Below are positions 50,412 to 59,761 of a stretch of DNA of 64,000 bases, piece after piece. Source of the DNA: PALSA-505 sp035308365 (GTDB lineage: Bacteria; Actinomycetota; Actinomycetes; Streptosporangiales; Streptosporangiaceae); assembly GCA_035308365.1 (NCBI GenBank), contig DATGGU010000070.1:62001-126000 (forward strand), read 5' to 3'. Positions within the stretch are counted from its first letter, which is position 1; each line of letters begins with the position of its first letter. Below the pieces are notes generated by a model that had not been told where the DNA came from, searched no databases, and saw nothing but the letters and a program-made list of their open reading frames with translations. Both the position numbers and the translations under genes were made by a program.

Positions 50412-52692
50412 GCGCTCCGGCGACCACCGCCTGGCCGAGGCTGATGCCGCCGTCGTTGCACGGCACCCGGGAGTGGGTGAGCACCCGGAAGCCGCCGGCC
50501 TCAAGCCGGGCCGCCGTCGCCGTCAGCAGCAGCAGGTTCTGGAACACCCCGCCGGACAGGGCCACGGTGGTCAGCCCGTGCCGCTCGCGCAGCAGCAGGC
50601 AGCCGTCGGCGATCAGCGTCACCACCGCGTTGTGGAACCTGGCCGCGATCGCCGGCCGGCCCACCCGGCCGGCCAGGTCAGCCGTGATCGCCGCGATCAG
50701 GTCGGCGCCCCGCACCCGGAACGGCTCACCCGGCTCGATCGCGGCGGTGTACCCGCTCCGCTCGCCGGGATCGGCGAGCTGTTCCAGTTCGATGGCCGCC
50801 TGCCCCTCGTAGTTCACCGCGTCGCGCCCGCCGAGCAGCGCCGCGGCCGCGTCGAACAGCCGCCCCGCGCTGGAGGTGACCGGCGCGTTCACGCCGCGCC
50901 GGGCCAGCGTGACCACGTCGGCCCAGCGCTGTTCGTTCCGCCGCAGCACGTCCAGCCCGCCCGGCGGGCCGCCCGGAAATGCGGCCTCCAGGTAGGCCGC
51001 GGCCATCCGCCACGGCTGCCGGATCGCCGCCGCCCCACCGGGCATCGGCACCGGAGCGAAGTGGCCGCCCCGGGTGAACCCGGCCAGGTCCGCGACCAGG
51101 AACTCACCGCCCCAGATGGCCCCGTCGGTGCCGAACCCGGTCCCGTCGAAGGCAACCCCGATGACCGGCCCGTCCTCGCCGTTGTCGGCCAGGCAGGAGG
51201 CGATGTGCGCGTGATGGTGCTGCACACCGGCCAGCTCAAGCCCATGGGTTTCGGCCAGGTCGAGCGCGTACTTGGTGGACAGGTACTCCGGGTGCAGATC
51301 GTGCGCCACCACCTGGGGATCAACGTCGAACAGCCGCCGGAAGTGCGCGATGCCCTCGGTGAACGACCGCAGCGTCTCGGCGTTCTCCAGGTCGCCGATG
51401 TGCTGCGAGACGAACGCGTGGTTGCCTTCGGCCAGGCAGAACGTGCTCTTCAGCTCGGCGCCGCAGGCCAGCACGGGACGCCGGAAGGCCCTCGCCACCC
51501 GGACCGGCTCCGGCGCGTAGCCGCGCGCCCGCCGCAGCAGCATCTCCCGCCCGCGCAGCGGCCGCACCACCGAGTCGTCGGCCCGCATGTGGATCGCCCG
51601 GTCATGGGTGAGGAAGGCGTCCGCGATCCCGCCCAGCCTGGCCAGCGCGTCGCCGTCGAGGTAGGCGATCGGCTCGTCGGAGACGTTCCCGCTGGTCAGT
51701 ACGATCGGACGGCCCACCGCGGCGGTCAGCAGGTGATGCAACGGCGTGTATGGCAGCATGATCCCGAGCTGCCGGTTACCCGGCGCCACCGAGGGCGCGA
51801 CGGCCGCCGTGGCCAGCCGCGGCAACAGCACGATCGGCCGCCGCCGGCTGGCCAGCAGTTCCGCCGCCGTCTCGTCCACCTCGCAGAGCTGGCGCGCGGC
51901 GGCGAGGTCCGCCACCATCACCGCGAACGGTTTGTCCTCGCGGTGCTTGCGGCCGCGCAGCGAGGCGGCCGCCGCCTCGGCGGACGCGTCGACCGCCAGG
52001 TGATAGCCGCCCAGCCCCTTCACCGCCAGCACCAGCCCGTCACGGATCATCTCCGCACCCCGGGCCAGCGGCTCGCCCGGCAGCGCCGCGCCACGGCTGT
52101 CCAGTAGCCGCAGCTCCGGCCCGCAGACCGGGCAGCAGACCGGCTGCGCGTGGAACCGGCGGTCGGCTGGATCGTGGTACTCGGCCGCGCACTGCGCGCA
52201 CATGACGAAGCTGGCCATGGTCGTCAGCGGACGGTCGTAGGGCACATCCCGGATGATCGTGAACCTGGGCCCGCAGTTGGTGCAGTTGATGAACGGGTAG
52301 CCGAACCGCCGGTCCGCCGGATCGGCCAGCTCCGCGAGGCAGTCCGCGCAGGTCGCGCTGTCCGCCGGCACCAGCGTGCGGCGCAGCCCGCCCGCCTCGC
52401 TTGGCGCGATCGAAAAAGACCGGGAACCTTCAGCCGGTATCTGCTTGCTGATTATCTTTTCGATTCTCGCCAGTGGCGGTGCCTGCTTTTCAAGCGCAAC
52501 CAGAAATTCCCTGACGAGGGGTGGCGGACCTTCGACCTCGGCGAAGACTCCGTCCACATCGTTGCCCACCAGGCCGGCCAGGCCCAGACGGCTGGCCAGC
52601 GAGTACACGAACGGCCGGAACCCGACCCCCTGAACGGTCCCCTCGACCCGGATGGCGAGCCGGACGCGGTCGGTCACGGTGCCTCCAGCCAT
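50389..52692 (-). CDS. hypF: Carbamoyltransferase HypF
   Basis: A 767-residue HypF that makes the carbamoyl group transferred to HypE. Domains in order: acylphosphatase-like (RVEGTVQGVGFRPFVYSLASRL, residues 8-95), two Cys4 zinc fingers (CADCLAEL...CTNCGP; CAQCAAEY...CPVCGP, 110-190), YrdC-like (KGLGGYHLAVDA, KHREDKPFAVMV, 200-380), and a Kae1-like domain with GVQHHHAHIASCLADN and ALSGGVFQN. Length matches the family. It points toward hypB and shares 23 bases of 3' end with it, so the two transcripts converge without a terminator gap. GTG/ATG at 52692. Confidence 0.95.
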   Translation of the reverse strand: MAGGTVTDRVRLAIRVEGTVQGVGFRPFVYSLASRLGLAGLVGNDVDGVFAEVEGPPPLVREFLVALEKQAPPLARIEKIISKQIPAEGSRSFSIAPSEAGGLRRTLVPADSATCADCLAELADPADRRFGYPFINCTNCGPRFTIIRDVPYDRPLTTMASFVMCAQCAAEYHDPADRRFHAQPVCCPVCGPELRLLDSRGAALPGEPLARGAEMIRDGLVLAVKGLGGYHLAVDASAEAAAASLRGRKHREDKPFAVMVADLAAARQLCEVDETAAELLASRRRPIVLLPRLATAAVAPSVAPGNRQLGIMLPYTPLHHLLTAAVGRPIVLTSGNVSDEPIAYLDGDALARLGGIADAFLTHDRAIHMRADDSVVRPLRGREMLLRRARGYAPEPVRVARAFRRPVLACGAELKSTFCLAEGNHAFVSQHIGDLENAETLRSFTEGIAHFRRLFDVDPQVVAHDLHPEYLSTKYALDLAETHGLELAGVQHHHAHIASCLADNGEDGPVIGVAFDGTGFGTDGAIWGGEFLVADLAGFTRGGHFAPVPMPGGAAAIRQPWRMAAAYLEAAFPGGPPGGLDVLRRNEQRWADVVTLARRGVNAPVTSSAGRLFDAAAALLGGRDAVNYEGQAAIELEQLADPGERSGYTAAIEPGEPFRVRGADLIAAITADLAGRVGRPAIAARFHNAVVTLIADGCLLLRERHGLTTVALSGGVFQNLLLLTATAARLEAGGFRVLTHSRVPCNDGGISLGQAVVAGALSRAPAG

Positions 52693-52710
52693 GGCGACAA
52701 CACGCCACGT

Positions 52711-53352
52711 TCAGATCTTCCCAAACAGCCGGTCTCCGGCATCTCCCAGCCCTGGAACGATGTAACCCCGGTCGTTCAGCCGTTCGTCAATGGTGGCGGT
52801 GACCACCCGGACCCGGACCCTGCCCCCCTCCGGGAACGCCGCGGCCAGCCGGTCGATCCCCTCCGGGGCGGCCAGCAGGCAAATGGCGGTGACCGAGGCC
52901 GCACCCCGGTCGGCCAGCATGGCGACGACCGTCTCCAGCGTGCCGCCGGTGGCCAGCATCGGGTCGAGCACGAAGGTGTCCCGGCCGGTCAGGTCGGCCG
53001 GCAACCGGTCCGCGTACGCCGAGGCGATCAGCGATTCCTCGTCCCTGACCAGGCCGACGAACCCTACATCGGCGGTGGGCAGCAGCCTGGCCATCCCGTC
53101 CAGCATCCCGATGCCGGCCCGCAGCACCGGCACGACCAGCGGGACCGGCCGCGCCAGCTTGACCCCGTTGGCCTCGCCGACCGGGGTCTGCACGATGATC
53201 GGCTGGACCCGCATCTCCCTGGTGGCCTCGTAGGCGAGCAGGGTGACCAGTTCGTCGGCGAGCCTGCGAAAGGTGGGCGCTTCGGTAGCGGCGTCGCGCA
53301 GCGTGGTCAGCTTGTGGGCGACCAGTGGATGATCTGCCACCAGGGTTTGCAT
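52711..53352 (-). CDS. upp: Uracil phosphoribosyltransferase
   Basis: A 213-residue salvage enzyme making UMP from uracil and PRPP. The PRPP loop is DTFVLDPMLATGGTLETVVAML, and the uracil site is RGYIVPGLGDAGDRLFG at the C-terminus. VPVLRAGIGMLDGM is also typical. Starts at ATG 53352, divergent from dxs across 92 bases. It ends 18 bases before the hypF start on the same strand, so readthrough into hypF is possible. Functionally it fits the uracil released by the deoA product. Confidence 0.95.
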   Translation of the reverse strand: MQTLVADHPLVAHKLTTLRDAATEAPTFRRLADELVTLLAYEATREMRVQPIIVQTPVGEANGVKLARPVPLVVPVLRAGIGMLDGMARLLPTADVGFVGLVRDEESLIASAYADRLPADLTGRDTFVLDPMLATGGTLETVVAMLADRGAASVTAICLLAAPEGIDRLAAAFPEGGRVRVRVVTATIDERLNDRGYIVPGLGDAGDRLFGKI

Positions 53353-53444
53353 GCTCGCTAGTGTGGCAGGTTGGCGCCTAGCGATGGGCCAGCCGAAATA
53401 GACTCATCGCTAGCCCGTGTTCCGGAGAACGAGGGAGCAGACTG

Positions 53445-55346
53445 TTGACCCTGCTGGAGTCGATCGGTGGTCCCAAGGACCTGAAGAAGCTCAGCCCCGA
53501 CCAGCTTCCGGTGCTGGCCGCCGAGATCCGTGACGTCCTGGTCGATGTCGTGTCGCGGACCAGTGGCCACCTCGGGCCCAACCTCGGCGTGGTCGAGCTG
53601 ACCATCGCTCTGCACCGGGTGTTCGACTCGCCGATGGACCGGATCGTGTTCGACACCGGCCACCAGGCCTACGTGCACAAGCTGCTGACCGGCAGGCAGG
53701 ACAGGTTCGGCACGCTGCGCCAGCGGGGCGGCATCTCCGGGTATCCCAGCCAGGCCGAATCCGAGCACGACATCGTGGAGAACTCACACGCCTCCACCAG
53801 CCTCAGCTACGCCGACGGCCTGGCCAAGGCGTACAAGCTGCGCGGCGAGACCAGCCGCACCGTGGTCGCCGTGATCGGGGACGGCGCGCTGACCGGGGGA
53901 ATGGCCTGGGAGGCGCTCAACAACATCTCGGTCGCCAAGGACAGCCGGATCGTCATCGTCGTCAACGACAACGGCCGCTCCTACCAGCCCACCATCGGCG
54001 GGCTGGCCAACCACCTGGCCGCGGTCCGGGTGTCGCAGCGCTACGAGCACGTCCTCGACTACATCAAGACCACGGTGTCACGCACCCCGCTGGTCGGGCC
54101 GCCGATCTACGACACGCTGCACGGCATCAAGAAGGGCATCAAGGACATGCTGCAGCCGCAGGTCCTCTTCGAGGACCTCGGCCTGAAGTACGTCGGCCCC
54201 ATCGACGGGCACGACGAGCAGATGGTGGAGCATGCCCTGGACCGGGCCAGGGAGTTCGGCGGCCCGGTGCTCGTGCACGTGATCACGAAGAAGGGCTTCG
54301 GCTACCCGCTGGCCGAGCAGAACGAGGAGGACTGCCTGCACCAGGTGCCGGGCAGGACAGCCGGGGCCCCGGCTGGCCCGGCCAAGCGGACCTGGTCGGA
54401 GGTGTTCGGCGACGAGCTCGCCGCCATCGGCGCGCGGCGGCCCGACGTGGTCGCGCTGACCGCGGCGATGCTGCACCCCACCGGCCTCGGGCCGTTCGCC
54501 CGGGCCTTCCCCGACCGGGTGTTCGACGTTGGCATCGCCGAGCAGCAGGCGATGACCAGCGCGGCCGGCCTGGCCATGGGCGGCCTGCACCCGGTGGTGG
54601 CGCTGTACTCCACGTTCCTCAACCGGGCCTTCGACCAGATGCTGATGGACGTCGCCCTGCACAAGCTCCCGGTCACGATCGCGCTCGACCGCGCCGGGGT
54701 GACCGGCCCCGACGGCGCCAGCCACAACGGCATGTGGGACGGCTCGATCCTGCAGATCGTGCCCGGCCTCCGGGTCGCCGCGCCCAGGGACGCCATCCGC
54801 CTGGCCGAGCTGCTCAACGAGGCGGTGGAGGTCAGCGACGGCCCGACGGCGATCCGCTACCCCAAGGGCACGGTCGGCGGCGAGCTGGAGCCGGTGCGCA
54901 AGCTCGGCACCATGGATGTCCTGCACGAGCCCGGCGGCGCACCCGCCGACGTCCTCCTGATCGGGGCCGGCCCGATGGCCGCCACCTGTGCCAAGGCCGC
55001 CGAGCGCCTGGCCGACCAGGGCATCGGCGTCACCGTCCTCGATCCACGCTGGCTCAAGCCACTGGACGAGGCGCTCATCGGCGCGGCCCGCCAGCACCGC
55101 CTGGTCGCCATCGTCGAGGACAACGGCCGGACCGGCGGTTTCGGCGACGCGGTCTGCCGCCTGCTGCGCGACCACGACGTTGACACCCCCACGAAGACAT
55201 TCGGCCTGCCGCAGGAGTTCCTCGGCCACGGCGACCGGAACGCGATCCTGGACGAGATGGGTCTCACCCCGCAGCACCTCGCCCGGCAGGTGACGGAGGC
55301 GGTGGCCAGGCGGAGCTCCACCATGGCCGCCGAAGCACAAGCATGA
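53445..55346 (+). CDS. dxs: 1-deoxy-D-xylulose-5-phosphate synthase
   Basis: A 633-residue thiamine-diphosphate enzyme, first step of the MEP isoprenoid pathway. It has TGHQAYVHKLLTGR, the ThDP/Mg loop GDGALTGGMAWEALNN...VVNDN, and the pyrimidine-domain Glu in VGIAEQQAMTSAAGLA. C-terminal transketolase domain follows. The start is TTG at 53445, giving TLLESIGGPKDLK as in relatives, with GAGGGAG at 53431-53437, 7 bases upstream. The stop overlaps the reductase ATG by four bases. Isoprenoids from this route also supply menaquinone. Confidence 0.95.
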   Translation: MTLLESIGGPKDLKKLSPDQLPVLAAEIRDVLVDVVSRTSGHLGPNLGVVELTIALHRVFDSPMDRIVFDTGHQAYVHKLLTGRQDRFGTLRQRGGISGYPSQAESEHDIVENSHASTSLSYADGLAKAYKLRGETSRTVVAVIGDGALTGGMAWEALNNISVAKDSRIVIVVNDNGRSYQPTIGGLANHLAAVRVSQRYEHVLDYIKTTVSRTPLVGPPIYDTLHGIKKGIKDMLQPQVLFEDLGLKYVGPIDGHDEQMVEHALDRAREFGGPVLVHVITKKGFGYPLAEQNEEDCLHQVPGRTAGAPAGPAKRTWSEVFGDELAAIGARRPDVVALTAAMLHPTGLGPFARAFPDRVFDVGIAEQQAMTSAAGLAMGGLHPVVALYSTFLNRAFDQMLMDVALHKLPVTIALDRAGVTGPDGASHNGMWDGSILQIVPGLRVAAPRDAIRLAELLNEAVEVSDGPTAIRYPKGTVGGELEPVRKLGTMDVLHEPGGAPADVLLIGAGPMAATCAKAAERLADQGIGVTVLDPRWLKPLDEALIGAARQHRLVAIVEDNGRTGGFGDAVCRLLRDHDVDTPTKTFGLPQEFLGHGDRNAILDEMGLTPQHLARQVTEAVARRSSTMAAEAQA

Positions 55347-56818
55347 GCCAGCTCCGCGTCGCCGTCGTCGGCTCCGGCCCGGCCGGACTCTACACGGCAG
55401 AGGCCCTGATCAAGCAGGGCGCGGCGCTGCCCGACCCGGTCAGCATCCAGGTGGACGTCCTGGACCGCCTGCCCACCCCCTACGGACTGGTCCGCTACGG
55501 CGTCGCTCCCGACCACAAGTCGATCAAGTCCATCGCCGAGTACCTCCGCAAGGTCCTCGAGCACCCCGGCGTGGCCTTCCTCGGCGGCGTGCACCTGGGC
55601 GACGACGTCACCCGCGACGACCTTCTCGCCTGCTACGACGCAGTGGTTTACGCCACCGGCGCCATGCGCGACCGCCACCTGCGCATCCCCGGTGAAGACC
55701 TGCCGGGAAGCTACGCCGCCACCGACTTCGTCAACTGGTACTGCGGCCACCCCGACATGGATCCGGCGGCCTTCACCCTGGACGCCGAGTCGGTGGCCGT
55801 CATCGGCGTCGGCAACGTCGCCGTGGACGTGGCCCGCATCCTGGCCAGGGACCCGGCCGAACTGCGCGGCACCGACGTTCCCCAGCCGGTACTCGAAGCC
55901 CTGATGGACAGCAAGGTCCGCGAGGTCCACATGATCGGCCGCCGCGGCCCCGCCCAAGCCAAGTTCACCACCAAGGAACTCCGCGAACTGGGCGAGCTTC
56001 CGGGCGTGGACGTCATCGTCGACGCCGGCGAGGCCGACCTGGACGCCTTCGACCCAACCGGCGGCAGCGCGGAACTGGCCCAATCGGACCGCCATGTCCG
56101 CGGCAACTACAAGGTGATCAGCGGCTGGGCCGGGCGTCAGCCCACCGGCCAGCCCCGGAAGCTCACGCTCAGGTTCTGGCTGCGCCCCGTGGAGATCCGT
56201 GGCGACCAGCGGGTCCAGCAACTGGTCCTGGAACGCACGAGGCTGGACGACTCCGGCAAGTTCACCGGCACCGGCAACCTGGAAACCCTGGACACCCAGA
56301 TGATCCTGCGCAGCGTCGGCTACCAGAGTGTCCCGCTGCCAGGCGTCCCCTTCGACGAGCGCTCGGCGACCGTCCCCAACGCCGAAGGCCGGGTCATCGG
56401 CCCCGACGGCACCCCCCTCCCCGGCGAATACGTAGCCGGCTGGCTGAAGCGCGGTCCCACCGGCGTCATCGGCACCAACAAGTCCGACGCCGCCCAAACC
56501 GTCCGCGCCCTCCTGCAAGACCTGGCCAACGGCCCAGGCCCCGGCGACTCCCCGCTGCCCCGGGCCGGCCTCCTGCGCTATCCGGAGCCCACCTCAACCG
56601 CCAGCACCGCGGCCGAAGATGCAGGCGTGGGCGCCAGTAAAGCCGCCGGCCTGGCCGCCCTCCTCTCCGAACGCGGCGTCCGCCCCGTGCGCTACGCCGA
56701 CTGGCTCCGCATCGAAGCCGCCGAAACTGCCCTCGGCGAGTCCCTGGGCCGGGGCAACCGAGTCAAACTGGCCGGCGCCGCCGCCATCCAAGCCGCCTGC
56801 TTTCCCGAAGAACCCTGA
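55343..56818 (+). CDS. fprA: FAD-dependent ferredoxin-NADP+ reductase (FprA type)
   Basis: A 491-residue adrenodoxin-reductase-like flavoprotein. The FAD loop is VAVVGSGPAGLYTAEAL. PTPYGLVRYGVAPDHKSIK is the family core and the NADPH loop is VIGVGNVAVDVARIL. MIGRRGPAQAKFT, RSVGYQS and YVAGWLKRGPTGVIGTNKSDA follow. The C-terminal about 50 residues (after GLLRYPEPTS) form an extra tail. It moves electrons between NADPH and ferredoxin. Overlap with dxs suggests supply of reduced ferredoxin to the Fe-S enzymes IspG and IspH of the same pathway, an inference. ATG at 55343. Confidence 0.93.
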   Translation: MSQLRVAVVGSGPAGLYTAEALIKQGAALPDPVSIQVDVLDRLPTPYGLVRYGVAPDHKSIKSIAEYLRKVLEHPGVAFLGGVHLGDDVTRDDLLACYDAVVYATGAMRDRHLRIPGEDLPGSYAATDFVNWYCGHPDMDPAAFTLDAESVAVIGVGNVAVDVARILARDPAELRGTDVPQPVLEALMDSKVREVHMIGRRGPAQAKFTTKELRELGELPGVDVIVDAGEADLDAFDPTGGSAELAQSDRHVRGNYKVISGWAGRQPTGQPRKLTLRFWLRPVEIRGDQRVQQLVLERTRLDDSGKFTGTGNLETLDTQMILRSVGYQSVPLPGVPFDERSATVPNAEGRVIGPDGTPLPGEYVAGWLKRGPTGVIGTNKSDAAQTVRALLQDLANGPGPGDSPLPRAGLLRYPEPTSTASTAAEDAGVGASKAAGLAALLSERGVRPVRYADWLRIEAAETALGESLGRGNRVKLAGAAAIQAACFPEEP

Positions 56819-56890
56819 GCCCATCAGCCATCACCACAGCCCGCGAGCGGCGGCCCGGGGTGGGTGTGTGGTGCCATGAGGCGGGGTGGC

Positions 56891-57472
56891 TCAGCCGGGA
56901 GTTCGCAGGCCAGCGACCAGGTTGGCGGGGGTGATCTCTACCGGGAATGGCCGGGTGGCCCGGTAGGTGCCATCACCGGTGATGTGGGCGGTCTCGGCGT
57001 AGTGGTCTTCGTGCAGGTCGAAGGCGATCAGCGCCGGGCTGTCCGGATCGGGCACCACGATCCAGTACGACGCGACCCCGAATCGCTCGTAGGCTGCCTT
57101 CTTCCGGTTCAGGTCGATGAGCGCAGCGCTCGGCGAACGGACCTCGACAGCCAGAACCGGCGGGCTGATGCACTTTGCCTCGTTGATCTGGTCCGTGCCG
57201 ACCACGGCGATGTCCGGCACGAACTCGGTGTCCTTAGCCAATTGGACGGCAGGCTCGGCAACGACGTGCAGACCCGGGGGGCAAGCATTGCCCAGTACCA
57301 GAACGAGCCGCGTCGCGACGACCTGGTGCGGCATGCCCGGACGAGGGCTCACGACCAGGGTCCCTTCGAGTAGCTCGTAGCGGCGCCCGTCATCGGGCAT
57401 CCTGCCGAGTTCCTCGACGGTGAACGGGTGGCCGCTCGCCGGCCAGGCTTCGCCAACTGTCACGGTACTCAT
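56891..57472 (-). CDS. Uma2 family (DUF820) endonuclease-like protein
   Basis: A 193-residue protein of the Uma2/DUF820 family with a PD-(D/E)XK-like fold. Marks are FTVEELGRMPDDGRRYELLEGTLVVSPRPGMPHQ, the catalytic-type FVPDIAVVG (Asp) and VLAVEVRSPSAALIDLNRKKAAYERFGVASYWIV (Glu...Lys). These are common in actinomycetes, and cellular function is not established. ATG at 57472 follows GGGAGAGCACG. The gene is alone between the reductase and the TetR gene; about 120 bases on its upstream side hold no other gene. Confidence 0.85.
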   Translation of the reverse strand: MSTVTVGEAWPASGHPFTVEELGRMPDDGRRYELLEGTLVVSPRPGMPHQVVATRLVLVLGNACPPGLHVVAEPAVQLAKDTEFVPDIAVVGTDQINEAKCISPPVLAVEVRSPSAALIDLNRKKAAYERFGVASYWIVVPDPDSPALIAFDLHEDHYAETAHITGDGTYRATRPFPVEITPANLVAGLRTPG

Positions 57473-57595
57473 CGTGCTCTCCCATCGCGGTCGCGTCCAC
57501 TTGGTGTGATGGCGCGGGCGGGTGCCCGCGCGGGTTGGTGACCGTCATGGCGAGCACTGTGCCGCCGGGCACCGACAGTTTGCTCGAAGCGCTGG

Positions 57596-58282
57596 TCAGG
57601 CACGGGTGCCGGGGGCGCGGTGCATGAGATCCAGGCCGCGCAGCAAGGCCTCGATGACGGTGGTTGCCCGGGCGATGTCGGGGGAGCGGTCGGCGATCAC
57701 GTCGGCGTAGAGGAAGCCTTCGGCGATGCGCACGATGGCGTAGGCGAGCGTCGGGGTGTCCAGGTCGGCGTCGAAGGCGTCCCGCCCGCGCTCCAGGTCG
57801 ATGAGGTTCTCCAGGGCGGCGACCATGCCGCGCTGCACGGTGCTGCGGGTGCCGGTGAGGATGCGCAGCGCCGCCTCCGGGTCGGATTCCAGGAAGGTTC
57901 GCAGCGAGCGGTCACGCTCGATGGCCTGCAGCACGCCGCCGACGGCTGCCACGATGCGTTCGGCGCCAGCCAGGGCGGCCGTCGAGTGGACCTTTTCGGC
58001 CAGGGTGCGGCGGGCCCGCCACCAGATCACCTCGTCGAGCAACTGCTCGCGGTTGCCCGCCTGGCGGTAGAGCGTGGCGCGGCTGACGCCGAGGCGCCGG
58101 GCCAGCGACTTCATGTCCAGGCGCTGGCCGGAGATGTGGGCGTCCACGGCGGCGGCGAAGATCGGCTTGGGGATGTGCGGCGGCGCGGCGATCCCCCCTG
58201 GCACGACGGCCAGGGCGTCGCCGTAACCGGCCAGCCCGCCCGGCGCCCGTGACGGTAACGGCTGAGGTGTGCGCTGTGCCAT
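57596..58282 (-). CDS. TetR family regulator (QsdR-like)
   Basis: A 228-residue regulator. The DNA-binding domain lies at about residues 40-90: MKSLARRLGVSRATLYRQAGNREQLLDEVIWW. The helical C-terminal domain (TLAEKVHSTAALAGAERIVAAVGGVLQAIERDRSL) matches the QsdR-type TetR group. It is the last gene after two hydrolases and an acyltransferase on the same strand, 27 bases after the acyltransferase. It therefore probably regulates this lipid operon in response to an acyl ligand. The first 38 residues are Pro/Ala-rich and outside the domain. Confidence 0.87.
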   Translation of the reverse strand: MAQRTPQPLPSRAPGGLAGYGDALAVVPGGIAAPPHIPKPIFAAAVDAHISGQRLDMKSLARRLGVSRATLYRQAGNREQLLDEVIWWRARRTLAEKVHSTAALAGAERIVAAVGGVLQAIERDRSLRTFLESDPEAALRILTGTRSTVQRGMVAALENLIDLERGRDAFDADLDTPTLAYAIVRIAEGFLYADVIADRSPDIARATTVIEALLRGLDLMHRAPGTRA

Positions 58283-58309
58283 GGCGCTGCCCGCCCTAGA
58301 GTGTGTGCC

Positions 58310-59749
58310 TCACCCGGTCCGCTGCTCGGCGGCCTTGAGCAGCAGTTCCAGCTCGTCTGCCAGGTAACCGGCGATGAGGTCGATGTCGGGGACGAGTTCC
58401 CGGCAGCCGACCAGGCCGAAGTGCAGCAGGCCGAGATAGCCCACCACGGTGATGTTCAAGCCCAGGCCGTCGGTGATCACGGAGACCGGGTAATGGGCCA
58501 TCAGTTTGGCCCCGGCCAGGTAGACGGGGATGTTGGGGCCGGGCACGTTGGAGATGACCAGGTTGAACGGCGGCAGCCGGTGCAGCAGGCCGGTGGCGAA
58601 GACCACCCTGGCCGCACGGGCGGTCAGCGCCGGCGGGGCGAAGTCGCTGATCTGGTCCACCAGGCCTTGCGGGATCGCCGCCTGCTGCGCCTTGGCGGTC
58701 GTGGTCGCGGCGTGGGCCACCTCCAGCCGCTCGGCGGGATCGGCCAGGTGGGTCGGCAGGCTGGTCAGCATCGCCGACACCTTGTTGCCCATCGCGCCCT
58801 GGCTGGCCGGGTCGCGCACCGACACCGGGATCATCGCGACCAGGGGGGTGTCGGGCAGGGCGTCGTGGCCGGTGAGCCAGCGCCGCAGCGCGCCCGCGCT
58901 CATCGCCAGCACCACGTCGTTGACGGAGAACCCGAAGGCGTTCTTCACCTTCTTGACGGCGTCCAGATCCACGCTGCGGAAGGCGAGCCGCCGGTGCGGC
59001 GTGATCGGCCGGTTGAACGGTGTCGCGGGCGGCCGCCCGGCCGCGGTCGGGATCACGCCGCCATCGCCGCGGCCCAGCCCCAGCAGGCCGCCGATCAGCG
59101 GGCTCAGCGCCGGGGCGATGGCCGGCAGCACCCGCACGAGTTCGTTGGCGATCCGTACCGTCTGCACCGGCCGCCAGGCGAGCCGGCTGGCCGCGAGCGC
59201 GGTCACCCTGGCCCGGCTTGGTGGCCGGCGCGGCTGGAACGGGTCGCTGGCCTTGACCTCGCGGCCCTCGGGGGAGAGGTCAAGGAGCATGGTGAGCAGC
59301 TCGGCACCGGACACGCCGTCGATCGCGGCGTGGTGGATCTTCGTATAGACCGCGATGCGCCGCTTGGCCAGCCCGGTGATCAGGTAGATCTCCCACAGCG
59401 GCCGGCTCTTGTCCAGCGGCCGGGCGTGCAGCCGGGCGACCTGCTCGGCGAGCTGGGCATCGGATCCCGGACGGGGCAGGGCCAGCTCCCTGATGTGGTA
59501 CTCGATGTCGAAGTCGGCGTCGTCGATCCAGTAGGGCTGGTCCATGCCGAGCGGCATGTGCAGCAGCTTGCGGCGCAGCACCGGCGGCGCCTCCGGCAGG
59601 CGCTGGGCCACCAGCTCGGTCAGCCGGGGCAGGGTCAGCGGCTCGGTCAGGCCGCGTGCGTCGAGCACGGACACACCGCCCACGTGACCGGTGGAGTTGG
59701 CCGTCTCCAGCGCCAGGAAAGCCGCGTCCAAGCCGGTGAGCTGCTGCAT
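58310..59749 (-). CDS. Wax ester synthase/diacylglycerol acyltransferase (WS/DGAT)
   Basis: A 479-residue bifunctional acyltransferase making triacylglycerol or wax ester from acyl-CoA. The catalytic HHxxxDG motif is KIHHAAIDGVSG at about residue 140. The family start QQLTGLDAAFLALETANSTGHV and PFNLVISNVPGPN in the C-terminal half agree. The length of 450-480 is normal. It starts at ATG 59749, 12 bases after the alpha/beta hydrolase gene. The enzyme is typical of storage-lipid-forming actinomycetes; the two hydrolases beside it could release acyl groups or mobilise the lipid. Confidence 0.92.
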   Translation of the reverse strand: MQQLTGLDAAFLALETANSTGHVGGVSVLDARGLTEPLTLPRLTELVAQRLPEAPPVLRRKLLHMPLGMDQPYWIDDADFDIEYHIRELALPRPGSDAQLAEQVARLHARPLDKSRPLWEIYLITGLAKRRIAVYTKIHHAAIDGVSGAELLTMLLDLSPEGREVKASDPFQPRRPPSRARVTALAASRLAWRPVQTVRIANELVRVLPAIAPALSPLIGGLLGLGRGDGGVIPTAAGRPPATPFNRPITPHRRLAFRSVDLDAVKKVKNAFGFSVNDVVLAMSAGALRRWLTGHDALPDTPLVAMIPVSVRDPASQGAMGNKVSAMLTSLPTHLADPAERLEVAHAATTTAKAQQAAIPQGLVDQISDFAPPALTARAARVVFATGLLHRLPPFNLVISNVPGPNIPVYLAGAKLMAHYPVSVITDGLGLNITVVGYLGLLHFGLVGCRELVPDIDLIAGYLADELELLLKAAEQRTG

Positions 59750-59761
59750 GTCGGGTGCTCC

